A stretch of DNA of 64,000 nt from Branchiostoma lanceolatum (Eukaryota; Chordata; Leptocardii; Amphioxiformes; Branchiostomatidae), in NCBI RefSeq assembly GCF_035083965.1, contig NC_089724.1, positions 4,884,001 to 4,948,000 of the forward strand, in the 5' to 3' direction. The notes below the pieces were generated by a model, which worked only from the letters and a program-made list of their open reading frames with translations, did no database searches and was not told the origin of the DNA. The translations under genes and the position numbers were made by a program. Shown one piece after another: positions 1-9,625 of the stretch (positions within the stretch are counted from its first letter, which is position 1; each line of letters opens with the position of its first letter).

Positions 1-320
1 TAAATAGCATAACAAGACTGAGAATTGGTGCGCATTGCTTAGAAATTGAAAAGGGTCGTCACAAAAATATACCAGCCGAAAAGAGAATGTGTCCCACCTG
101 CAAAGAAAATATTGAAGATGAATACCATTGCCTTATGATATGTCCATCTCATAATGAAGAAAGGAAAAGACTGATGATTACATGTAAGAAGGAAATAACA
201 CTACCTGGAACAAGTAGAGAAATATTAAATGTACTTCTGTCATGTCCTGACTCTGCATCTGTCTACCTAGGCCAATTCATATATAATGCTATGCAAAAGA
301 GAAGCCGTGCCATAACGTGA
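1..320 (+). pseudogene. Non-LTR retrotransposon C-terminal (reverse transcriptase tail) fragment, left copy
   Basis: The open frame entering from the window edge ends at a stop near 320. Before the first Met at 87 it reads with a pattern typical of non-LTR retrotransposon C-termini (an 'RLRIGAHCLEIEKGRH' stretch), followed by a zinc-knuckle-like C-x2-C (CPTC) then H and C (EYHCLMIC). After the stop comes a short 3' UTR ending in AATAAA and CTTGA repeats near 445-469, the usual simple-repeat tail of such elements. Only the last ~100 codons are in the window, so it cannot encode an active protein here. The clade is not certain. Confidence 0.65.
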
Positions 321-975
321 AATATATCACGCCATTATCTTATGTATCGAGTAAAGATGTTAGGTTAGTGCACTAGTATAAATAGTCCGAAGTTGTTAAT
401 ATTCCATGTTATTTGCCGTACATTGTACCTGATGCAATTGTTGTGCAATAAACTTGACTTGACTTGACTATCATAGGCAAACAAACACGGCACAAGTACA
501 AGGCTGTCAAGGACATTTGGATCCCCCGATTTTCTTGGAAATCGGAAAAAGCTGATAGTCGTTAGAAGATACAAAGATGCATTCAAATAGTACATGTATG
601 ATCGAAACGCACTACAGCAAAAGAGTTTTCTCAAAAGAAATGTTGAAATAGAGCTCAAACTATTCATCCCATTTTCTTAAGTTAAAAAATGTGAGCATAC
701 ATGTACTATTTGAATGCATCTTTGTATCTTCTAACGACTATCAGCTTTTTCTGATTTCCAAGAAAATCGGGGGATCCAAATGTCCTTGACAGCCTTGTAC
801 TTGTGCCGTGTTTGTTTGCCTATGATAGTCAAGTCAAGTCAAGTTTATTGCACAACAATTGCATCAGGTACAATGTACGGCAAATAACATGGAATATTAG
901 CAACTTCGGACTATTTATACTAGTGCACTAACCTAACATCTTTACTCGATACATAAGATAATGGCGTGATATATT

Positions 976-1296
976 TCACGTTATGGCACGGCTTCTCTTT
1001 TGCATAGCATTATATATGAATTGGCCTAGGTAGACAGATGCAGAGTCAGGACATGACAGAAGTACATTAAATATTTCTCTACTTGTTCCAGGTAGTGTTA
1101 TTTCCTTCTTACATGTAATCATCAGTCTTTTCCTTTCTTCATTATGAGATGGACATATCATAAGGCAATGGTATTCATCTTCAATATTTTCTTTGCAGGT
1201 GGGACACATTCTCTTTTCGGCTGGTATATTTTTGTGACGACCCTTTTCAATTTCTAAGCAATGCGCACCAATTCTCAGTCTTGTTATGCTATTTAT
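976..1296 (-). pseudogene. Non-LTR retrotransposon C-terminal fragment, right (inverted) copy
   Basis: This is the mirror copy of the fragment at 1-320, in the other arm of the palindrome. It differs by one residue (F for L in the 'NVLLS' segment), so the two copies separated very recently. The frame is closed on its 5' side at about 1296, where homology between the arms ends at the window edge, so only the C-terminal tail exists. Confidence 0.65.
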
Positions 1297-1323
1297 AGTT
1301 GACCTTTCGGATCGCCTGCAATG

Positions 1324-1582
1324 GCACTATAGTCTCCTTTGCAGGCTTCATGGCGGGTGTCGGTGTTTATTTTCCGGGGGAGCGCTGATTCGCGATTTTC
1401 TACATATCGGAATCAGCCACATGTTCTTTTGCTGGAGAAATCATAATTGCCAGCTGCAGAAATTTTGATTTCTCCAGCAAAAGAACCTGGTCCCGATATG
1501 TTGAAAATCGCGCATCAGCGCTCCCTCAGAAAATAAACACCGGCACCCGCCATGAAGCCTGCAAAGGAGGCTCCAATAGCAC
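1324..1582. mobile_element. Foldback/MITE-like element with long inverted repeats
   Basis: The left arm from 1324 (GCAC, then TCTCCTTTGCAGGCTTCATG) is the imperfect reverse complement of the right arm ending at 1582, and an inner pair (GTTCTTTTGCTGGAGAAATC and its complement) pairs again around 1450. The whole unit could fold into one long hairpin. There is no coding frame. Target duplication was not identified. Such structures are usual for non-autonomous DNA transposons. Confidence 0.75.
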
Positions 1583-2119
1583 GGGGTCGGGTCCACGTAT
1601 ATATCCATACTGGCATATTTTGAATGACAGTCGGTAAATCGTCAAGTACGTCTAACAATGACCTGTACTTTTAGCTCCCGTAGGAAAAATCAAGACTATA
1701 CATGTCATAGTCATTCCGGTCATTATTTACTATGAACTTATATTTGAACGTAGGATTTGGCTTTATAATGTATTATGATCGATCATAATTAAGTGGTGTC
1801 GTATATATGTATGGCAATCACTCGTAAATTGAGCATGATGACCGTGTCAGTCACAGTGACACGGTAGCCTTCGCGTGGATTTGTTTAATGTGGATGGCCG
1901 GTTGTGACTCTGACACCCACACACTTTCGGCATCCGTCTTCTCAAGCGGCACCAATTCGAGGGAGACGTGCTGGTTCTGGTTGCCATGGGTAGTGTCATA
2001 GTTGTGATAAAATAATGTAGTCCGATAGTCTTTTTGAGGCCGTAGCTTTTTGGGCAGTGGGTTGTTATTCGTAATAGTAAATGTTCAAGTAAGCCACATA
2101 TCTTAAGGACGTGGCTATC
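1583..2119. other. Non-coding stretch, nothing recognised
   Basis: About 540 bp with no convincing open frame, splice-site pair or repeat. The short near-palindrome around 1845-1865 (GTCAGTCACAGTGAC) is too short to interpret. Confidence 0.5.
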
Positions 2120-2290
2120 TTCTGACAGTAAAGCTGTAATCTTATCTAGTCCGCAGCTTCAGCAAATAATTTAAAGAGGGCAAAAGGTTACGATAACAAT
2201 ATTCTAATTGCTTTTTTGGTTTGGCATCAATCATCAATTTACAGGGGAGAAAGGTCCAAAGGTGTCTCTCCAACAGACGTCTGTTCATCG

Positions 2291-2471
2291 CGGGTCATAC
2301 GAAGGTCACATTTCCAAACCGGCGCCGGGCCGGGAAGCTTGTGGGAACGAAAAAGATGATATAAAAGATAACAAAGAATAAAACGTAATTTTTTTTTTGT
2401 TAGTTGTCGCAAACAGCCCGGCCGGCCCCGGATTGGAAATGGGGCCGAAGCATTACATATCCAAACCGGGG
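2291..2471. mobile_element. MITE with GC-rich terminal inverted repeats, copy 1
   Basis: Left terminus reads GGTCATACGAAGGTCACATT then CCAAACCGG; the right terminus is its approximate reverse complement (CCGGATTGGAAATGGGGCC then GAAGCATTACATATCC). The core is AT-rich. Related copies lie at 2702-2930 and 43932-44150, which defines a dispersed family. No target duplication is clear because the copy sits inside a duplicated block. Confidence 0.65.
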
Positions 2472-2701
2472 AAGGTTTGGGAATCGAACCCCATGACCTC
2501 TCGATCACGCGCCCAGCCCAGTCACTCTTCTTCTGACAGTTAAGCTGGAATCTTATCTAGTCAGCAGCTTCAGCAAATGATTCAAAGAGGGCATAAGGTT
2601 ACGAAAACAATATTCTAAATGCTTTTTTGGTTTGGCATCAATCATCAATTTACAGGGGAGAAAGGTCCAAAGGTGTCTCTCCAACAGACGTCTGTTCATC
2701 G

Positions 2702-2930
2702 CGGGTCATACGAAGGTCACATTTCCAAACCGGCGCCGGGCCGGGCAGCTTGTGGGAACGAAAAAGATGATATAAAAGACAACAAAGAATAAAACGTAAA
2801 AAGATTACTCCTATCAACCATATATTGTGTATTTTCTTGATAGGCATTTTTTATTGATAGTTGTCGTAAACAGCCCGGCCGGGCCCCGGATTGGAAATGG
2901 GACCAAAGCATTACATATCCAAACCGGGGC
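2702..2930. mobile_element. MITE with GC-rich terminal inverted repeats, copy 2
   Basis: This copy has the same ends as copy 1 but retains the full AT-rich core (about 2815-2865, containing TCTTGATAGGCATTTTTTAT), also partly present in the 43.9-kb copy (which reads TGCATATCAAGAAAATACAC in the opposite sense). It is therefore closer to the ancestral form than copy 1. Confidence 0.65.
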
Positions 2931-3314
2931 CCAGCCGAGCTATTTACGTGATCAAAAATCAAACAATTAATAGCAAGAAAAACACAAATGGTGCTCATGA
3001 TAGATTTTTGCAATTTTTGCTGTTGTTGTTGTTATTGTTGTTTTCTGATTTTTTTATATTCTACTTTTTGTTCCCACAAACTGACCGGGTTGGGAATTAT
3101 CATCTTTGCATTACCTAATGTGGTCATATCAGCGTCTGGACGGTCATTTGTTTCGCACCGGTCATATGTCTTTTACTTTAATCTAAGCCATGTTCCTGTG
3201 GCACAAGTGGTAACGCGACCCCGCTACTGGTCGTTTGGATCAACTTTCGTGTATCAATGGGTCGGAGTTTGATATTATATATTTTTGATTGCTGATAGTG
3301 CAATACATAACGAG

Positions 3315-3785
3315 TAGGGGTGGGTACTGTGTACCGGTACAAAACCGGTATTTTCTTATGGACCGGTCCAAAAAAACCGGTCCAGAAAAAATCAGTGGAC
3401 CGGCCTATGGACCGATTAGAAAATTCACAGTACCAGGCTACCAGCAGGCGGTCACACATAACCGGTCTAATACAAAATAAGCAGATTTAACGAGTCGTGG
3501 TTTCCTTTTGCGAAGACGTTAGCTGTTAATCATATGTAGATGAGTCAACAGACGGCGAGTGCACATTAGTGTGCACCGAGAATAATCACATTATTCTAAG
3601 TTAGTATACAATTTGAACATGATTTGTAGGACTCACATAGACCTTAACTTGTGTCTCGCTCTCCAAAATATGATGTGCTGCGACACTACTTTAATCAGGT
3701 ACAGGTGCAGGTCCGGACCTGGACCTGACCCTCTGGACCTGGACCTGGACCGGACCTGAATTTTCTGTACCGGTACCCACCCCTA
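3315..3785. mobile_element. Complete hAT-type MITE with 8-bp target-site duplication
   Basis: The element begins TAGGGGTGGGTAC and ends with its exact complement GTACCCACCCCTA (13-bp perfect termini). It is bracketed by the direct repeat ATAACGAG at 3307-3314 and 3786-3793. TAGGGG-type ends and 8-bp duplications are hallmarks of the hAT superfamily. The 471-bp interior has no transposase frame and is rich in CCGGT and GGACCTG repeats, so it must depend on a transposase supplied in trans. Confidence 0.9.
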
Positions 3786-3908
3786 ATAACGAGGCTTGGC
3801 TACGACTGATTTACATCCAAGCCTATCTGTTTACCCCTGCTCTTCTCGATAAGCGTGTTGAAACTCTTAAGTAAAGAAAGTTAATGTGAAGTATCTCTTA
3901 TTTCCTAG

Positions 3909-4150
3909 GAACAACAATTCAAAGCTACGCCCTTCGTCAGTACGACGAGTTCAAGACGCTGAACAAGAAGCTGCCGTGGCTGGCGGCTTTGGCGGGGGTG
4001 AAGCCACTTCCCGCCGGCGAGACCGCTAACGAGGCCGGCCTGACCGAGTATCTGCAGTCCATCGTCAAGAACAAGGACCTCCGGACGTCTCGACTTATGG
4101 ACGACTTCCTCGGCATCAACTGGAACTGTTCCGGCGTCGTCTGGTTTAAG
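3909..4150 (+). CDS. Methyltransferase exon A (N-terminal domain)
   Basis: Acceptor TTTCCTAG ends at 3908 and donor GTAATG starts at 4151. It encodes two leading bases plus 80 codons with strong C/G third-position bias (for example CTGGCGGCTTTGGCGGGGG), unlike the AT-rich flanks. It must be spliced to an upstream exon ending in phase 1. Confidence 0.75.
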
Positions 4151-7100
4151 GTAATGGACTGGTCCTCACTGTCAATCACCATTAGCAGTTCAACCAATTA
4201 TGGCATTTCAGTTATCGTCCGTCAAATATTTGCGTTTTGCATATGGTGATTTTCTGTTGTAAGTAGCTAATTGTGGAGAAATAAAGATACGTTTCTACGT
4301 TTTGACGGAGGTGGGCGAGACTGTGGGATCGGTCTTATACTTTGGCTCCTGCAGGTCATTTTGAAGTTATTTAATTGTTTTTCAATCTACAGGATACGGC
4401 GTCTTTCATGACGCTCCTGATGGCCACGAGGTTACCTGACTTCGTCCCGGAACGTCCCAACATCACCCTTGCCAACGTCCTGTCGGACGAGTACCCTATG
4501 GAGTGTTTCCTCTACATGTCGGCCTACAAGCAAAACTATCTGGATAAACAGTCCATTCCGACCTTCCTGCACCTCTTCGACAGTTACACCGAACAGATGC
4601 CGAAATTTGAAGGTATTTATCAATCTCATCTATTCATTGCTTTTGCCGTAGGCAGAAGGGTATATTTTTTGGTCGGAATTTGTGGAGTGATCGTGTTGGC
4701 ATGCGATATAACTCTTGATGCCATGGACTACAGTGGGCATTTTTGATCTAAATTTTGGAGGAGGATAAGTCAAGCAGGGTTTGGTGAATTTTCATTGTTT
4801 TGGGAAGGCAGGAACCTTTGGCGATGTTGAACATAGTTGAATCTAATCCAAATCAGGGCCTTATTTACACAATTATAAGGTGAAGTTAAAATCCCCTTTC
4901 AACGAGCTATTTTTTTTTTCATTTCAAGACAGTTCGGTTGCCCGTTCGACTTATATAAGTTGATTTCCAAGAGGGCATATGCAAGGCAAGACATGTTCCA
5001 TTTAGTCAGGTGGAGACAGAGGTGGACGACATTCAGTAGAACAAATAAAATTCAGCATACCATCTAAAACTGTTGAATATTTGCTAAAGATGCCGCTATT
5101 CTTATGATCCTTTGTGACGTCACAACCACCATGTTGGTCGTTTAAACCTGGAAGATCCAGCCCTATTTGCATATGTGTTGAATGTATTGTACAGTTTTGT
5201 ACTTTTGATATTAATTGGCTGGTACGTGATGTGTATATTTTGCTATTGTTTCATTTTCAAAATTGTCAGCAAACTCTGCAATTCAGGGCGTTGTTCCCTC
5301 CGCATTTACGTTTGCGCTAGGTGATAAACGTGTTTGTACAAAGTTATGATTTCCCGTTTTAGTCACATATACAAATGAAACATTTACATGGCAACATCCA
5401 TGTTTAACAATCCAATATGGCTGATGGTACTGAAGTCATAGCCACGTGGGTTAAAGCACAGTTTACACCAATCATAGCTTCGCTCTGTGTTCTACCCATA
5501 GCCCTGCCCACGGCAAGAGTGCCACGCAATCAGCCAGACCAAGATGTGTGGCCACCTGGCGTGACGTCACCGATAGAGCTGCCCTACCATTACGTCACGG
5601 TTCCTGTACATTTCCTTCCTGGAGGGTGAGTTACTTTGAAATTTTCAACCAATCGCCGGTGACAAACCGGTACTGTGTTTCCACGTGACTTTTCAGAGCT
5701 GCAATATGCATGATGGTTGCTTAAACTAGCAACGGTTAAAGTACACATTTGCATGTGAATAACGGTTATAATTAGTAACGTTACTGTTAGTGTATTTCAA
5801 ATTCAGAATTTACGTGTTAATTACCTGATTTAAATATCGAACATGGCAGATGATAATACGCCATAGTCACGTGAATGCAAATGCCTAGTGCAAAAGCAAC
5901 TTTTTTCATGACGCCTTAGGAGCAGTGCCAATAGTATGATTCTGTGATTGATGCATAAATTACACATATGCATTTCCTAGGAAATTGGTTTTGGCAAAAC
6001 CTTATTCAGTCTCTCAGCATCAACAATGTTTACATGTTTCTAGATCTTCTCAACATTCCTTAAACCTAACACTTTACATTTCTTTAGATACGTCAATGGT
6101 GGCAACGTGCGTCTCTCGTTCAACGGAAGGACGAAGTTTAACTTCTTGAAGGAGGACATCTTGAGAAGTTGGTACGGCAGACTGGTCGGCTATCTCAAAC
6201 CGAAGGCTATCCTTGATGTAGGCACCGGTAAGATCAGTCAATTAATGATTAATTATTTCATTAATGATTTATTGTCCCTAGAAGGAAATCTCTTATGCTG
6301 AATTCTGTGCCAAGTCTCCAAATACTTGTGACCTACACAGATATTAACAACTTATTTCAGCCATTCCTGGTAAATGGAAAATAATACTCAGCGAGAAGTG
6401 GAGGGACCTTGTTTGTTTGCCCGCTCAAAAAAAAATCACAGATGGTTACAAAATATAAAAATCAACAAAAGTATGTATACTTACTTTCTTGTATCCACAA
6501 ATGAAGTTAGTGTAGCTCAGAAAACTAGACCACTAGTATCATGGTACTACTACTTTGACAAACCTATACCATGGTGAGAAGTATTTACAAATCTATATAG
6601 ATGTACGATCAATCCCAGTAGTAGATATTTTCAGTATCGTTTGATTAATAAATTCTTACCTTGTAATAAAATCCTACATATATGGAAATTGATAGATTCT
6701 AGTTCCTGTTTGTTCTGTCATGATGATGAAGAATCCTATGTTCATGTTTTCTGGGAATGCCCACATGTAGTATCGTTTTGGATTAACGTACAAAATTCCT
6801 TTATGGTAGTGTTTGGAGACGTATCTACAAATGCGTCTCCTCTGAAAAATTCAATTATTTTGCTAGGTAAAATTTTCATTTTCCGGTGTAGAAGGTTAAA
6901 AATCATAAATTTCCAGTCCTTAAGAAAATTAGTATCTACTTTTGAAAAGACAGAACGTCTCATTGCATCTCGGAGGGGGAAGCTGGAGAAGCATCGGGGT
7001 AAATGGGGAACCTTATGTTTAAAGCAATCTTAATAATATATAATATGATTTAGTTTAGTTTGATTTGAACTTATGTAGATACAGTTGAATAGTAACTACA

Positions 7101-8986
7101 TGATATAGTGATAAAGAGGTATAGAAATTATATAATTTGTTACGTATTGTACTGATGGCAACTGATACATGATATTTCAAGGTAGGGTATTGTTTGTTTC
7201 TGTGTGTGCTACTTCTGTACACAATGTCCTGGATTTCATTTAGTTTTTTGTCACTCATGTATGTCTAGCTTATGTATATTATTTGGATGGAAAATTTCTT
7301 TTTGAAATACCAATAAAGAAAAAAAAAAGATCAGTCAATTAACCGATCAATAGCTGGTTAATGACAAAGTTACTAACTAGTTATGCTTATGGTACAATTC
7401 TTTTGATGTAGCCAGATAAAAGTGAGTTTCGATCTATGTTTGTCACATTTTGTCTAATGCTTTCTTCTTTGTGATGTTATATTTTATTTATTGGTTTGGC
7501 TGTTCAGGGCACACAGCCAGGGCTTCCCAACTAGCCTGTGGATATTACAAAGAGCTAGCCCTGCTGATTTAAACAAGACAGTACATAGGAATTTTGACAT
7601 GGACAGCGTAACGAGATATAACAGTATTTGAAAATGTCTATAATGGTATCTACATCGGGAGGTCAGGATCAGAACGAATAAAAGGGTTGCCTAAACAGTC
7701 CCAGAGTTTCCTTTTGAAGGAGACAGTCGTGGTGGTGGCGCGAGTGTCAGTAGAGAGGGTATTCCAGAGTGACGTTGCGCGGCAGAAGAATGTTCTCTGG
7801 CCTCTGCCGGTTTTCTTGACTCTGTGATTATTGTCATTGTATTATTCGTGATGTGTACTTTAGTGAGAACGTTGATTTTTATGTGTGATGACGGCAATAT
7901 AGTAAGTAGTACATCACTGATCTGGTTAATTTTCATATAGGAAATTGTTTCTCGGCCTTCGTGTTCGGAGAGATGTTCCCGGAGAGCGATGTGATCGGAG
8001 TCGACTTGGCGGCGCCCTTCATCCGCTTCTGCCGCCTGTGGAAGAGTCACAGACCCGGCGGCGCACCTAATGTCAAGTTTTACCAGGTACTTTCTTTCGT
8101 TTCTTGCTTCTTTTCATCCTTAATTACCTCCCTCCTTCTTTCTTTCCTTCATTATTTGCTAGCCCCCTTCCAGGCTTCCCTCTCTTCTGTCTTTCCTTAT
8201 TTACTTCTTTCATTACCTTACTCCCCACCCTCCTTCCTTTTTTCCTTGTAATTTATTCTTTGCCTTTTTTTACCATGATAATCGTACCTTCGATTCCATC
8301 CTTCATTCTTTGCCCTCTTTCTTCTTTTCTCCCCCTTCCGATATATCTCTCCCTGGCCTCCATCTCTCCATCAATTCTCTAGCTCCCTATTTGTTTATTC
8401 CTATTTCACTAATCCCTTCATTCCTCTTTTACTTACTGATTGTAGCCGTCAATAGTTTGTTGGTAAAAACTTTTCCCAATCCTATCTTAACCTTTCAGTC
8501 ATGCAAACGTCGGATGGCGTTTTTAGAAAAAGAGTCCATCATCATGCATGGATATCTGACAGATTAGTATATTGATCCGTTTTCTTTTGCTTGTCTTTTT
8601 TTTTAAATTAGGATAACGGAGAAAAACTCCACTTCCCCGACTCGACGTTCGACGTGGTAAATTTCGCCTACGTTCTACACGAGATGCCGGCGGAGAACGC
8701 CCGGCGCGCCCTGCTCGAAGCGCAGCGCGTCCTCAAGCCGGGCGGCACCCTCAACGTCATCGAACCGCCGTACTACAACAACCCCGTCGAGCGCCTTACG
8801 TTCGTGGAGTTCAACACGTGGGGCCATCACTGGAACACCACGGGCGACCACGGCCCCGAACCGTACATGGAGGAATTCCAGAACACTTTCCAGTTGCCAA
8901 ACCACATGTCTAACATGGGCCTAAAGAACATTACACATATTCCCAACTCAATGTTCGATGCTATATACATCGCACAGAAGCCGTAA
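3909..8986 (+). CDS. Class I SAM-dependent methyltransferase, six exons, 5' end missing
   Basis: Exons 3909-4150, 4393-4612, 5502-5625, 6088-6227, 7941-8086 and 8612-8986 join in frame with AG/GT borders and matching phases, giving 414 residues up to the stop TAA. The last three exons hold a Rossmann methyltransferase fold: glycine-rich SAM motif ILDVGTGN, the acidic end of strand 2 (VIGVDLAAPF), then FDVVNFAYVLHEM and VLKPGGTLNVIEPP, the UbiE/Methyltransf_11 pattern. The N-terminal ~195 residues (…WLAALAGVKPLP…, …LPDFVPERPNITLANVL…) form an extra domain I do not recognise. The substrate is unknown. The first exon here starts in mid-codon, so one or more upstream coding exons, and the start Met, lie unseen 5'. 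The short third exon is less certain, but only its phase makes the neighbours join. Confidence 0.8.
4393..4612 (+). CDS. Methyltransferase exon B
   Basis: Acceptor TCTACAG ends at 4392; the donor is AAG|GTATTT at 4612/4613. It encodes DTASFMTLLMATRLPDFVPE onward to QMPKFE. It starts in phase 0 and ends in phase 1, which fits exons A and C. Confidence 0.75.
5502..5625 (+). CDS. Methyltransferase exon C (short, inferred)
   Basis: A pyrimidine-rich acceptor (GTTCTACCCATAG, ending 5501) and a consensus donor (GGAGG|GTGAGT at 5625/5626) border 124 bp that enter with two bases and leave with two, exactly what exons B and D need. The product includes VTSPIELPYHYVTVPVHFLP. An alternative acceptor at 5477 would add 24 bp in the same frame. 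Confidence 0.55.
6088..6227 (+). CDS. Methyltransferase exon D (SAM motif I)
   Basis: Acceptor TTTCTTTAG ends at 6087 and donor GTAAGA starts at 6228. It encodes YVNGGNVRLSFNGRTKFNF… and ends within the SAM-binding loop (ILDVGTG), the loop being completed by exon E. Confidence 0.8.
6246..7327 (+). mobile_element. 5'-truncated LINE in methyltransferase intron 4
   Basis: The 15-bp word AGATCAGTCAATTAA stands at 6231-6245 and again at 7328-7342 and brackets the insertion. The 3' end has AATAAA and an A-rich tail (7312-7328). The frame near 6640-7033 matches a non-LTR retrotransposon C-terminus of L1/Tx1 style (FQYRLINKFLPCNKILHIW, then CLFC…HVFWEC, a C-x2-C…H…C knuckle). The reverse transcriptase core is absent because of 5' truncation. 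Insertion is in the same sense as the host gene, 18 bp past the exon, leaving the donor site intact. Confidence 0.85.
6631..7033 (+). pseudogene. LINE reverse transcriptase C-terminal remnant
   Basis: This is the open remainder of the pol reading frame inside the LINE at 6246-7327, ending at TAA (7031-7033). It keeps the zinc-knuckle segment CLFCHDDEESYVHVFWEC and the following FW motif but none of the catalytic YxDD region. It is a dead fragment. Confidence 0.7.
7505..7575 (+). repeat. Dispersed short repeat, copy 1 of 3
   Basis: The segment CACAGCCAGGGCTTCCCAAC…GTGGATATTACAAAGAGCTAG recurs at 44497-44560 (same sense) and 53480-53540 (opposite sense) with modest divergence. No coding potential is visible. 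It is probably a terminal or conserved piece of an old interspersed repeat. Confidence 0.6.
7941..8086 (+). CDS. Methyltransferase exon E (SAM motif I end, strand 2)
   Basis: Acceptor TTTCATATAG ends at 7940; the donor is CCAG|GTACTT at 8086/8087. It completes the glycine loop (…GNCFSAFVFGEMF) and carries VIGVDLAAPF, whose Asp is the expected ribose-binding acid of class I methyltransferases. Confidence 0.85.
8095..8420 (+). repeat. Polypyrimidine (C/T-rich) tract in methyltransferase intron 5
   Basis: Over 300 bp of the + strand is mostly C and T (repeats such as CCTCCCTCCTTC and TTCCTTTTTTCC). It produces spurious leucine/serine-rich open frames, which I did not annotate. Long mirror-like pyrimidine tracts can adopt triplex DNA; that is a general property and not shown here. 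Confidence 0.8.
8612..8986 (+). CDS. Methyltransferase terminal exon F
   Basis: Acceptor TTTTTTTTAAATTAG ends at 8611 and the stop TAA is at 8984-8986. It encodes DNGEKLHFPDSTFDVVNFAY, HEMPAENARRALLEAQRVLK, PGG and a C-terminal tail ending AIYIAQKP. Strong codon bias to C/G ends sets it apart from the introns. Confidence 0.9.
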   Translation, partial: DNGEKLHFPDSTFDVVNFAYVLHEMPAENARRALLEAQRVLKPGGTLNVIEPPYYNNPVERLTFVEFNTWGHHWNTTGDHGPEPYMEEFQNTFQLPNHMSNMGLKNITHIPNSMFDAIYIAQKP

Positions 8987-9330
8987 TGTTTGCTACTGAA
9001 TGTGGATCAACAGCTTCAACCGAGTAGAGTACTAGCATTGTAGACAAAGAATATGTAACGTTACATGTAGCGATATGAGGTCGACATGCTGCTATAATCT
9101 CGGAAGTTTGTATTGTTTTGTAACTGTGTTTCTAGGCACCGGTATGTTTTCGAATTCCATCCCAAGTACTCAGGAACTTAAGTTACAGTGACAAAATGAT
9201 GAATTAAAAGCACATTCATATGATATGGCAATGTTAGTTTGCTGCAATATGATACATGTTTTATGATAAGTACAAAGGAAAAACTATGAGACGGGTAACC
9301 TGGAATTTAAATTGTGGCCAGGGCCCCCAC
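8987..9330 (+). other. Putative 3' UTR of the methyltransferase gene
   Basis: Non-coding sequence directly after the stop codon. A possible polyadenylation signal variant ATTAAA is at 9203-9208. The real cleavage site cannot be fixed from sequence. Confidence 0.4.
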
Positions 9331-9404
9331 ATGCTAGTTATTCGGCACCAGGTCTAACATACCCCGAAGGAAATTTTGACTCAGCTACCACAGGAAGGCC
9401 CAGT

Positions 9405-9625
9405 GTAGCAGGCCAGAGTATACTCAGGTATATTCTAGCCTAGCCCAGATTATACCCGGGTATATTCTGGCCTAGCCCATATTAAACCCCGGGGTATAAT
9501 CTGGGCTAGGCCAGATTATACCCCCTGAGCCAAAGTATACCCCCCCCCCCCGGGCATAATCTGGGCTAGTCCAAAATATACTAGTACCCGGGTATATTCT
9601 GGGCTAGCCCAGATTATATCCCCAG
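9405..9625. repeat. Palindromic minisatellite
   Basis: The word TATACCCGGGTATA and the longer frame CCAGATTATACCCGGGTATA alternate with its complement (CTGGGCTAGCCCAG) at least six times, with a poly-C run at 9539-9552. Each half-unit is close to self-complementary, so the whole block can fold in many registers. Confidence 0.8.

Larger units (their letters stand above)
1..1296. repeat. Long inverted repeat (near-perfect palindrome, ~600-bp arms)
   Basis: Bases 1-600 and 696-1296 are reverse complements of each other around a centre near 648, with a spacer of about 95 bp. I found only about three mismatches by eye (for example at the pair 540-550/750-760). The arms include the 3' end of a retrotransposon (to about 469) and also about 130 bp of its flanking DNA, so the duplication is of a genomic block and not a simple double insertion. 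The left arm may run past the window edge. It could be a real recent inverted duplication or an assembly artefact. Confidence 0.9.
2120..2935. repeat. Tandem duplication of a ~410-bp block containing a MITE
   Basis: The block starting with TTCTGACAG at about 2120 recurs at about 2530 with high identity. Each block carries a copy of the GC-rich inverted-repeat element described separately. The first block lacks about 60 bp present inside the element in the second block, so the copies diverged by an internal deletion after or during duplication. Confidence 0.8.

Noticed and set aside
2470..2515. tRNA-like B box (GGTTCGATTCCC on the minus strand)
   Set aside because: No matching A box at proper spacing and no cloverleaf; at most a SINE remnant or chance match in the MITE flank.
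8104..8567. Leu/Ser/Pro-rich frames resembling membrane proteins
   Set aside because: Products of the polypyrimidine tract in methyltransferase intron 5.
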